From Escarpia spicata (lineage: Eukaryota; Annelida; Polychaeta; Sabellida; Siboglinidae), in the NCBI GenBank assembly GCA_963995525.1, contig OZ023209.1:12965841-13029840 (forward strand): DNA of 64,000 nucleotides, written 5' to 3'. Both the position numbers and the translations under genes were made by a program. Below the pieces are notes generated by a model. The model worked only from the letters and a program-made list of their open reading frames with translations, had not been told where the DNA came from and did no database searches. Below, in pieces: positions 14,101-26,100 of this stretch. Each line of letters starts with the position of its first letter. Position 1 is the stretch's first letter.

Positions 14101-17100
14101 AGCACGTGTTGTGGACGAGAGGACAGTACATATATCACGTATTGTGAACGAAAGGACAGTACAGATCACATGTTGTGGACTAGAGGAGAGCACAGATCAC
14201 GTGTTGTGGACGAGAGGACAGTACATATATCACGTATTGTGAACGAAAGGACAGTACAGATCACATGATGTGGACTAGAGGAGAGTAGAGATCACGTGTT
14301 GTGGACGAGAGTACAGTACATATATCACGTATTGTGATCGAAAAGACAGTACAGATCACATGTTGTGGATTAGAGGAGAGCACATATCACGTGTTATGGA
14401 CTAGAGGAGAGCACAGCTCACGTGTTGTGGACGAGTGGACAGTACATATAGTACGAATTGTGAACGAAAGGACAGTACAGATCACTTGTAGTGGACTAGA
14501 GTAGAGTACAGATCACGTGTTGTGGACGAGAGCACAGTACATATATCATGTATTGTAACGAAAGGACAGAACCGATCACATGTTGTGGACTAGAGGAGAG
14601 TACACATCACGTGTTGTGGAGGAGAGGACAGTACATATATCACGTATTGTAAACGAAAGGACAGTACAGATCACGTGTTGTGGACGAGAGGCCAGTACAT
14701 ATCACGTTGTGTGGCCGAGGAACGGCACAGATCACGTCGTGTGGCCGAGTGTAGTATAAATCATCTGGTGTGGCCGAGATAGCAATACATATCACATGTT
14801 GTGGACTAGACGAGAGTACATATCACACGATGTGGACCAGAGGAGAGCACAAATCACGTGTTGTGGACGAGAGGACAGTACAGATATCACGTTTTGGGAA
14901 CGAAAGGACAGTACAGATCACATATTGTGGTTTAGAGGAGAGCACAAATCACGTGTTGTGGACGAGAGAACAGTACAGATATAACGTTTTGGGAACGAAA
15001 AGACAGTACAGATCATATGTTGTGGACTAGAGGAGAGCACAGATCACGTGTTGTGGACGAGAGGACAGTACAGATATCACGTATTATGAACGAAAGTACA
15101 GTGCAGACACATGTTGTGGACTAGAGGAGAGCACAGATCACGTCATGTGGACGAGAGGACAGTACATACATCACGTATTGTTAACGAAAGGACAGTACAG
15201 ATCACATGTTGTGGACTAGAGTAGAGCACAGACCACGTTTTGTGGACGAGAGGAAGGTATATATATATATCACGTATTGTAAACAAAAGGACAGTACAGA
15301 TCACATGTTGTGGTCTAGAGGAGAACACAGATCACATGTTGTGGGCTAGAGGAGAGCACAGATCATATGTTGTGGACGAGAGGACAGTACATATATCACG
15401 TATTGTGAACGAAAGGATAGTACAGATCACATGTTGTGGTCTAGAGGAGAGCACAAATCACGTGTTGTGGATGAGAGGACAGTACAGATATCACGTTTTG
15501 GGAACGAAAGTACAGTACAGATCACATGTTGTGGTCTAGAAGAGAGCACAAATCACGTGTTGTGGACGAGAGGACAGTACAGACATCACATTTTGGGAAC
15601 GAAAGGACTGTACAGATCATATGTTGTGCACTAGAGGAGAGCACAGATCACGTGTTGTGGACGAGAGGACAGTACAGATATCACGTATTATGAACGAAAG
15701 GACAGTGCAGATCACATGTTGTGGACAAGAGTAGAGAACAGATCACGTCATGTGGACGAGAGGACAGTACATACATTACGTATTGTTAACAAAAGGACAG
15801 TACAGATCACATGTTGTGGACTAGAGTAGAGCACAGATCTCGTTTTGTGGACGAGAGGACGGTATATATATCACGTATTGTGAACAAAAGGACAGTACAG
15901 ATCACATGTTGTGGACTAGATGAGAGCACAGATCACGTGTTGTGGACGAGAGGACAGTAGATATATCCAGTATTGTGAACGAAAGGACAGTACAGATCAC
16001 GTGTTGTGGATTAGAGGAGAGCACATATCACGTGTTGTGGAGTAGAGGAGAGCACAGATCATATGTTGCGGACAAGAGGAGAGCTCAGATCACGTGTTGT
16101 GGACGAGTGGACAGTATATTTACCTCGAATTGTGAACGAAAGGACAGTACAGATCACTTGTAGTGGACTAGAATAGAGTACAGATCACGTGTTGTTGACG
16201 AGAGAACAGTATATATATATCACGTATTGTAACGAAAGGACAGTACATATCATATGTTGTGAATTAGAGTAGAGTACAGATCACGTGTTGTGGAGTAGAG
16301 GACAGTACATACATCACGTATTGTAAACGAAAAGAGGGTACAGATCACTTGTTGTGAACTAGACGAGAGCACAGATCACGTGTTGTGGTCGAGTGGACAG
16401 TGCATATATCACGAATTGTGAACGAAAGGAGAGTACAGATCATATGTTGTGGACTAGAGGAGAGTACATATCACGTGTTGTGGACGAGACGACAGTACAT
16501 ATATCACGTATTGTGAATGAAAGGATAGTACAGATCAAATGTTGTGAACTAGATAATAGCACAAATCACGTGTTATGGTCGAGAGGAAAGTACATATATC
16601 AAGTATTGTGAACGAAAGGACAATACAGATAACATGTTGTGATCTAGTGGAGAGCAGAGATCACGTGTTGTGAACGAAATGACAGTACAGATCACATGTT
16701 GTGGACTAGAAGTGAGCACAGATCACGTTTTGTGGACGAGAGGACAGTACATATATCACGTATTGTGAACGAAAGGAAAGTACAGATCACATGATGTGGA
16801 CTAGAGGAGAGTAGAGATCACGTGTTGTGGATGAGAGGACAGTACACATATCACGTATTGTGAACGAAAAGACAGTACAGATCACATGTTGTGGATTAGA
16901 GGAGAGCACATATCACGTGTTGTGGACTAGATGAGTGCACATATCACATGGTGTGGACTAGAGGAGAGCACAGCTCACGTGTTGTGGACGAGTGGACAGA
17001 ACATATAGTACGAATTGTGAACGAAAGGAGAGGACAGATCACTTGTTGTGGACTAGAGGAGAACACAGATCACGTGTTGTGGACGAGAGGACAGTACATA

Positions 17101-20100
17101 TATCACGTACTGTGAACGAAAGGACAGTACAGATCACTTGTTGTGGACTAGAGGAGAGCACAGATCACGTGTTGTGGATGAGAGGACTGTATATATATCA
17201 CGTATTGTGAACGAAAGGACAGTACAGATCACATGTTTTGGATTAGAGGAGAGCACATATCACGTGTTGTGGACGAGAGGATATTACATATATCACGTAT
17301 TGTGAACGAAAGGACAGTACAGATCACGTGTTGTGGACGAGAGCACAGTACATATATCACGTATTGTGAACGAAAGGACAGTTCAGATCACATGATGTGG
17401 ACTAGAGGAGAGCACAGATCACGTGTTGTGGACGACAGGACAGTACATATATCACGTATTGTGAACGAAAGGGCATTTCAGATCACATGTTGTGGACTAG
17501 AGGAGAGCACAGATCACGACATGTGGACGAGAGGACAGTACATACATTACGTATTGTTAACGAAAGGACAGTACAGATCACATGTTGTGGACTAGAGTAG
17601 AGCACAGATCACGTTTTGTGGACGAGAGGACGGTATATATATCACGTATTGTGAACAAAAGGACAGTACAGATCACATGTTCTAGACTAGAAGTGAGCAC
17701 AGATCACGTGTTGTGGACGAGAGGACAGTACCTATATCACGAACTGTGAACGAAAGGACAGTACAGATCACATGTTGTGGACTAGAGGAGAGCACAGATC
17801 ACGTGTTGTGGACTAGAGGACAGTACAGATATCACGTATTATGAAAGAAAGGACAGTGCAGATCACATGTTGTGGACTAGAGGAGAGCACAGATCACGTC
17901 ATGTGGACGAGAGGACAGTACTTACATCACGTATTGTTAACGAAAGGACAGTACAGATCACATATTGTTGACTAGAGTAGAGCACAGATCACGTTTTGTG
18001 GACGAGAGGACGGTATATATATCACGTATTGTGAACAAATGGACAGTACAGATCATATATTGTGGACTAGAAGTGAGCACAGATCACGTGTTGTGGACGA
18101 GAGGACAGAACGTATATCACGTACTGTGAACGAAAGGACAGTACAGATCACATGTTGTGGACTAGAGGAGAGCACAGATCAATTGTTGTGGACGAGAGGA
18201 CAGTAGATATATCATGTATTGTGAACGAAAGGACAGTACAGATCACATGTTGTGGATTAGAGGAGAGCACATATCACGTGTTGTGGACGAGAGTACAGTA
18301 TGTATATCACGTACTGTGAACGAAAGGACAGTACAGATCACATGTTGTGGACTAGACGAGAGTACATATCACACGATGTGGACCAGAGGAGAGCACAAAT
18401 CACGTGTTGTGGACGAGAGGACAGTACAGATATCACGTTTTGGGAACGAAAGGACAGTACAGATCACATATTGTGGTTTAGAGGAGAGCACAAATCACGT
18501 GTTGTGGACGAGAGAACAGTACAGATATAACGTTTTGGGAACGAAAAGACAGTACAGATCATATGTTGTGGACTAGAGGAGAGCACAGATCACGTGTTGT
18601 GGACGAGAGAACAGTACAGATATCACGTATTATGAACGAAAGTACAGTGCAGACACATGTTGTGGACTAGAGGAGAGCACAGATCACGTCATGTGGACGA
18701 GAGGACAGTACATACATCACGTATTGTTAACGAAAGGACAGTACAGATCACATGTTGTGGACTAGAGTAGAGCACAGACCACGTTTTGTGGACGAGAGGA
18801 AGGTATATATATATATCACGTATTGTAAACAAAAGGACAGTACAGATCACATGTTGTGGTCTAGAGGAGAACACAGATCACATGTTGTGGGCTAGAGGAG
18901 AGCACAGATCATATGTTGTGGACGAGAGGACAGTACATATATCACGTATTGTGAACGAAAGGACAGTACAGATCACATGTTGTGGTCTAGAGGAGAGCAC
19001 AAATCACGTGTTGTGGATGAGAGGACAGTACAGATATCACGTTTTGGGAACGAAAGTACAGTACAGATCACATGTTGTGGTCTAGAGGAGAGCACAAATC
19101 ACGTGTTGTGGACGAGAGGACAGTACAGACATCACATTTTGGGAACGAAAGGACTGTACAGATCATATGTTGTGCACTAGAGGAGAGCACAGATCACGTG
19201 TTATGGACGAGAGGACAGTACAGATATCACGTATTATGAACGAAAGGACAGTGCAGATCACATGTTGTGGACAAGAGTAGAGAACAGATCACGTCATGTG
19301 GACGAGAGGACAGTACATACATTACGTATTGTTAACAAAAGGACAGTACAGATCACATGTTGTGGACTAGAGTAGAGCACAGATCTCGTTTTGTGGACGA
19401 GAGGACGGTATATATATCACGTATTGTGAACAAAAGGACAGTACAGATCACATGTTGTGGACTAGATGAGAGCACAGATCACGTGTTGTGGACGAGAGGA
19501 CGGTAGATATATCCAGTATTGTGAACGAAAGGACAGTACAGATCACGTGTTGTGGATTAGAGGAGAGCACATATCACGTGTTGTGGAGTAGAGGAGAGCA
19601 CAGATCATATGTTGCGGACAAGAGGAGAGCTCAGATCACGTGTTGTGGACGAGTGGACAGTATATATACCTCGAATTGTGAACGAAAGGACAGTACAGAT
19701 CACTTGTAGTGGACTAGAATAGAGTACAGATCACGTGTTGTTGACGAGAGAACAGTATATATATATCACGTATTGTAACGAAAGGACAGTACATATCACA
19801 TGTTGTGAATTAGAGTAGAGTACAGATCACGTGTTGTGGAGTAGAGGACAGTACATACATCACGTATTGTAAACGAAAAGAGGGTACAGATCACTTGTTG
19901 TGAACTAGACGAGAGCACAGATCACGTGTTGTGGTCGAGTGGACAGTGCATATATCACGAATTGTGAACGAAAGGAGAGTACAGATCATATGTTGTGGAC
20001 TAGAGGAGAGTACATATCACGTGTTGTGGACGAGACGACAGTTCATATATCACGTATTGTGAACGAAAGGACAGTATAGATCATATGTTGTGGTCTAGAG

Positions 20101-23100
20101 GAGAGCACAAATCACGGTTGTGGACGAGAGGACAGTACGTATAAAACATTTTATGAACGAAAGCACAGTACAGATCACATGTTGTGGAATAGAGGAGAGC
20201 ACAGATCACGTGTTGCTATCGAGAGGACAGTACATATATCACGTATTGTGAATGAAAGGATAGTACAGATCAAATGTTGTGAACTAGATAATAGCACAAA
20301 TCACGTGTTATGGTCGAGAGGAAAGTACATATATCAAGTATTGTGAACGAAAGGACAATACAGATAACATGTTGTGGTCTAGTGGAGAGCAGAGATCACG
20401 TGTTATGAACGAAATGACAGTACAGATCACATGTTGTGGACTAGAAGTGAGCACAGATCACGTTTTGTGGACGAGAGGACAGTACATATATCACGTATTG
20501 TGAACGAAAGGAAAGTACAGATCACATGATGTGGACTAGAGGAGAGTAGAGATCACGTGTTGTGGATGAGAGGACAGTACACATATCACGTATTGTGAAC
20601 GAAAAGACAGTACAGATCACATGTTGTGGATTAGAGGAGAGCACATATCACGTGTTGTGGACTAGATGAGTGCACATATCACATGGTGTGGACTAGAGGA
20701 GAGCACAGCTCACGTGTTGTGGACGAGTGGACAGAACATATAGTACGAATTGTGAACGAAAGGAGAGGATAGATCACTTGTTGTGGACTAGAGGAGAACA
20801 CAGATCACGTGTTGTGGACGAGAGGACAGTACATATATCACGTACTGTGAACGAAAGGACAGTACAGATCACTTGTTGTGGACTAGAGGAGAGCACAGAT
20901 CACGTGTTGTGGATGAGAGGACTGTATATATATCACGTATTGTGAACGAAAGGACAGTACAGATCACATGTTTTGGATTAGAGGAGAGCACATATCACTT
21001 GTTGTGGACGAGAGTACAGTGTGTATATCACGTACTGTGAACGAAAGGGCAGTACAGATCACCTGTTGTGGACTAGAGGAGAGCACAGATCACGTGTTGT
21101 TGACAAGAGGAGAGCACATATCACACGTTGTGGACTAGAGGAGAGCACAGGTTACGTGTTGTGGACGAGAAGCGAGCACATATCACAATTTATGGACTAG
21201 AGGAGAGCACAGATCACGTGTTGTGGACTAGAGAAGAGCACATATCACGTGTTGTGGACGAGAGGACAGTACTTATTTCACGTTTTGTGAATGAAAGGAC
21301 AGTACAGATCACATGTTTTGGACTAGAGGAGAGCACAGATCACGTGTTGTGGACAAGAGGACGGTACATATATCACGTATTGTGAACGAAAGGACAGTAC
21401 AGATCACATGTTGTGGACTGGAGGAGAGCACAGATCACGTGTTGTGGACTAGAGGAGAGCACAGATCACATGTTGTGGTCTAGTGGAGAGCAGAGATCAC
21501 GTGTTGTGGTCGAGTGGACAGTACACATATCACGAATTGTGAACGAAAGGAGAGTACAGATCACATGTTGTGGACTAGAGGAGAGCACAGATCACGTGTT
21601 GCGATCGAGAGGTCAGTACATATATCACGTACTGTGAACGATAGGACAGTACAGATCACATGTTGTGGACTAGAGGAGAGCACAGATCACGTGTTGTGGA
21701 CGAGAGGACAGTACATATATCACGTATTGTGAACGAAAGGACAGTACAGATCACATGATGTGGACTAGAGGAGAGTAGAGATCACGTGTTGTGGACGAGA
21801 GTACAGTACATATATCACGTATTGTGATCGAAAAGACAGTACAGATCACATGTTGTGGATTAGAGGAGAGCACATATCACGTGTTATGGACTAGAGGAGA
21901 GCACAGCTCACGTGTTGTGGACGAGTGGACAGTACATATAGTACGAATTGTGAACGAAAGGACAGTACAGATCACATGTTGTGGACTAGAGGAGAGCACA
22001 GATCACGTGTTGTGAATGAGAGGACAGTACGTATATCACGTATTGTGAACGAAAGGACAGTACAGATCACTTGTTGTGGACTAGAGGAGAGCACAGATCA
22101 CGTGATGTGGACTAGAGTAGAGCACAGTTCACGTGTTGTGGACGAGAGGACAGTACATATATCACGTATTTTTAACGAAAGGACAGTACAGATCACTTGT
22201 AGTGGACTAGAGTAGAGTACAGATCACGTGTTGTGGACGAGAGCACAGTACATATATCATGTATTGTAACGAAAGGACAGAACCGATCACATGTTGTGGA
22301 CTAGAGGAGAGTACACATCACGTGTTGTGGAGGAGAGGACAGTACAGATCACATGTTGTGGACTGGAGGAGAGCACAGATCACGTGTTGTGGACTAGAGG
22401 AGAGCACAGATCACATGTTGTGGTCTAGTGGAGAGCAGAGATCACGTGTTGTGGTCGAGTGGACAGTACACATATCACGAATTGTGAACGAAAGGAGAGT
22501 ACAGATCATATGTTGTGGACTAGAGGAGAGTACATAGCACGTGTTGTGGACGAGAGGACAGTACATATATCACGTATTGTGAACGAAAGGACAGTACAGA
22601 TCACATGTTGTGGACTAGAGGAGAGCACAGATCACGTGTTGTGGACGAGAGGACAGTACATATATCACGTATTGTGAACGAAAGGACAGTACAGATCACA
22701 TGATGTGGACTAGAGGAGAGTAGAGATCACGTGTTGTGGACGAGAGTACAGTACATATATCACGTATTGTGATCGAAAAGACAGTACAGATCACATGTTG
22801 TGGATTAGAGGAGAGCACATATCACGTGTTATGGACTAGAGGAGAGCACAGCTCACGTGTTGTGGACGAGTGGACAGTACATATAGTACGAATTGTGAAC
22901 GAAAGGACAGTACAGATCACTTGTAGTGGACTAGAGTAGAGTACAGATCACGTGTTGTGGACGAGAGCACAGTACATATATCATGTATTGTAACGAAAGG
23001 ACAGAACCGATCACATGTTGTGGACTAGAGGAGAGTACACATCACGTGTTGTGGAGGAGAGGACAGTACATATATCACGTATTGTAAACGAAAGGACAGT

Positions 23101-26100
23101 ACAGATCACGTGTTGTGGACGAGAGGCCAGTACATATCACGTTGTGTGGCCGAGGAACGGCACAGATCACGTCGTGTGGCCGAGTGTAGTATAAATCATC
23201 TGGTGTGGCCGAGATAGCAATACATATCACGTGGTGTGGACGGGAGGGCAGTATATGTCACGTGTTGTGGACGATGGGACAGAACAGATCACGTGATGTG
23301 GCTAATTTGGCAATGCAGATCACGTGGTGGGGCCGAGAGTGCGGGACAGATCACGTTGTGCGACCGTATTCGTGAAACAGATCACGTTGTGTGGTCGAGA
23401 GGCCAGTACAGAGCATCCCACCATGTAAGAAATCAAGGGTGTAGAATAAAAAAAACAAGACGGCGTCATTGATCCTGGCCAACCTTCTGTTGCTCACTTA
23501 TATATGTTTGTATCCACCGAAGGTAGTTCACATATTGATATCCAACTGCCTTTCCCAGAAACGCTAACTAATGTCTTATCCAAAATGCTTTACTTCCCAT
23601 CACTGATCAATATTTTGCCCGAGAGATTTGTTTCTACTTCAAATTGCCTACTCCTACAACTTCAGTCCTGGGATATCCCATCGTACCAGTTGACAAACGC
23701 TGATCTGTGCATCGTGTGGAACTTTACCAGAACGTATGTATAATGTAGTTTGTGTGGAGAGCGCGCCAACTGAAATTGTGTAACATGCTTACGATGCCAA
23801 AACAGCATCATGGAAGTGCAGTGCCTAATTCCGTTTGGTATGCTATTTGGCATGTGTACTACAGCATCCGAAAGTGTCAGATGAAATTACAGTTTCTCGT
23901 GTAGAAACTTCTCACGTCAACAAGATCGCATAACATCGGTGTTTTTAGTTTCCCAATGTAAACACTGATTGTTGGTTGATTATTCAGATGACGCAGTTTA
24001 CCTCAGATAAGCAGTCCGTGATGTTTCCGACGACCCTGTTAGTCAACACTTCCCGAGAGGCGCCGCGAATAATCTAAGAAGAAGCAACCACAATATAATA
24101 GTAATAATGATAACAACAACAATAAATATTAAATATTTTATATGGAGCCATATCTCCAACAACAATTTTTCTTGACGCCTTACATACTAAAAATCTTCAA
24201 TACCAAGTCATATAATTATTAAATACAAATACATCTAAAATACACTAAAAAAGCTAATTTACATTCGAATATTATGGATTATCGCATTCTAGAGGTTACA
24301 GCGTCGTTGCGGCATAACTAAATATTTTTAAATTCAGTAATGCTGTCAACACAACACGCGAAGCAAGCTATCAATAGGACACGAACTCTGGATGGTATCA
24401 ACAAAAAGGAAACGACACAGGGATATGAAACAACTAAACTAGGGAGTACTTTAAGCTTGTAAGTACTTACTGCACGGGATCATTTAAAAAAGGAGTACTT
24501 TAAGCTAAGAGTTACTTTCAATTCTGGAATGTATTCCGCTCGCGGGTAATTTAAGTAAGGGAGTACTTTCAGTTCGGGAGTACTTTCAATTCTAGAGTAC
24601 TTACAGCACGACAGTTACCGAACTCTTAGTTTGAGAGGCGACGTGATACCTAATAGCTCGAGAGAGTACTTATCTCGAAGATAGTGTTCGACGTTTATAG
24701 TGGCCTGAGGTTTTTGCAAATTATAAGTTGTATCGGAGAAATGCTTTAAAAATATATATACATGAATTTACTCAGTGAGGTGAGCATGAGAGACTGCAAT
24801 GCAAACATCGTGTTTCCGGGTGATCTAACTTGAATTGGGCTAACTCCACAAAGGAACGTAGTGACGGTCATGTGTGACGTAACGAGTTCTTCTGCATACC
24901 TGCATGAGGAGACAGATGGCGACGGCCTGTATCCGGGGGACGGAGAACATCGTCAGCTGTACGAGATAGTTGAGACTCAGCTCGGCTGGCACACACGCGA
25001 CGAGGGCGATGACGCACCAGTCGGCCAGCCGTCGCACCTGCCGAGTGGACGCAGCACTGAGGACGGCGGGACAGGACGGCAACGACGGGGAAGACTCGAT
25101 CACCAGAACCACTTCGTTCTCGGCTTTTATTGGAACATACGCACGCGCACGCACGCACGCGCACGCACGATTGCACACACTCGAACGCATACACAAAACA
25201 CACACACGCACGCACATACACAGTACACATCCTTCGTTGCTATTGCATTTGCATTATTAAATATAAACAGAAAACAGTGTTGCCAACAACACACAAATAC
25301 ATAGAAGTACGCGCGCGATCGAACCTCCCTTGCTATTGCAACACTAAATATAAACAGACATCATAGTTGCCAACCCAAAAAATTGTTTATGCTTGGTTTG
25401 TTTTCAAGAACAGAACCAATCTAGACGAGACGAGTGGGTGCCTGCCTTCCTCGAGGGATCGTTGGTGAGATGGAGCAGATACTCCATCACGCCGATCACT
25501 TTTCTGTCGCAGAACTTCTGCCAGAAGCTGACGATGAGAGTGGACAGCGCTCGCAGGGCCGTTATCCGCAACTTCTTCTGCAACCATCGGTGACAGACTA
25601 CGTTAACTGACCGATCCATCACGTGCCATGTTGCCTAGCAACAAGGTCCCCCGTGTTTTCAAAATGGCTGACGCACATGTGAATCAGTCGGATATTCCAT
25701 TGTGTATTTGGTTGAAATTCATGTTTTTCTTTGAAACGAAAACGTATGGCGATTGGCGAGAACTACGTGTGGGAAGGGTTGACCTGGCATATTTAACGCC
25801 AATATGTAATATAACATATAACGCACACATAAATGTATCTGTAATAAACATTATTGGCGAGGCAAAGTTTAACGGAGGAAGTTATATATATACAGTTGCA
25901 TGGTATGTAGGACATACTAAATATGACATTTATCAGATATTAAACACGATGTCAAGGCTATGGCGTCGAGTCAAGTGACACATCACGTGATCACGTGATA
26001 CTCGCCTTCGAGTGCGTTAGGAAGACCACGACGTAGGTGAGGAGAAAGTCGAAGTGATCGTCTGTGAAGATATTCTGCTCCACCCACGTACACATAATAC

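Larger units (their letters stand above)
2824..23420. repeat. Satellite array (~20.6 kb) of 31-33-bp monomers in 95-bp trimers
   Basis: About 650 monomers. The consensus trimer is a 31-bp unit with atcacatgttgtggactag, a 31-bp unit with atcacgtgttgtggacgag, and a 33-bp unit with tatcacgtattgtgaacg; the period measured at 14,146-14,241 is exactly 95 bp. Divergent monomers with tggccgag occur at the array edges (2,850; 23,150-23,410) and at the internal junction near 14,700-14,790. Higher-order copies are spaced 795, 3,546 and 8,435 bp apart. Many short frames are open because the repeat is nearly stop-free, but 95 is not a multiple of three and no frame exceeds 120 codons. The array sits wholly within the intron between CLASP exons 26 and 27. 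Confidence 0.95.

Noticed and set aside
2828..22939. Dozens of 60-120-codon plus-strand frames with peptides such as [19 protein letters not shown]
   Set aside because: The 95-bp period is not a multiple of three, so frames shift and end every few units; identical peptides recur in all copies simply because the DNA is repeated. No start context, splice sites or long frame.
2824..23420. CRISPR-like array of 31-bp repeats
   Set aside because: There are no unique spacers: the whole length is repeat, the period is 95 bp, and the surroundings are eukaryotic exons.
24861..25304. 147-codon plus-strand frame
   Set aside because: It is antisense to CLASP exon 25 and then runs into a CA/ACGC microsatellite; the minus-strand reading has splice sites and family similarity.
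25628..25978. 116-codon plus-strand frame
   Set aside because: It lies inside the inverted-repeat element that fills an intron; no homology recognised and its start overlaps the element's terminal repeat.
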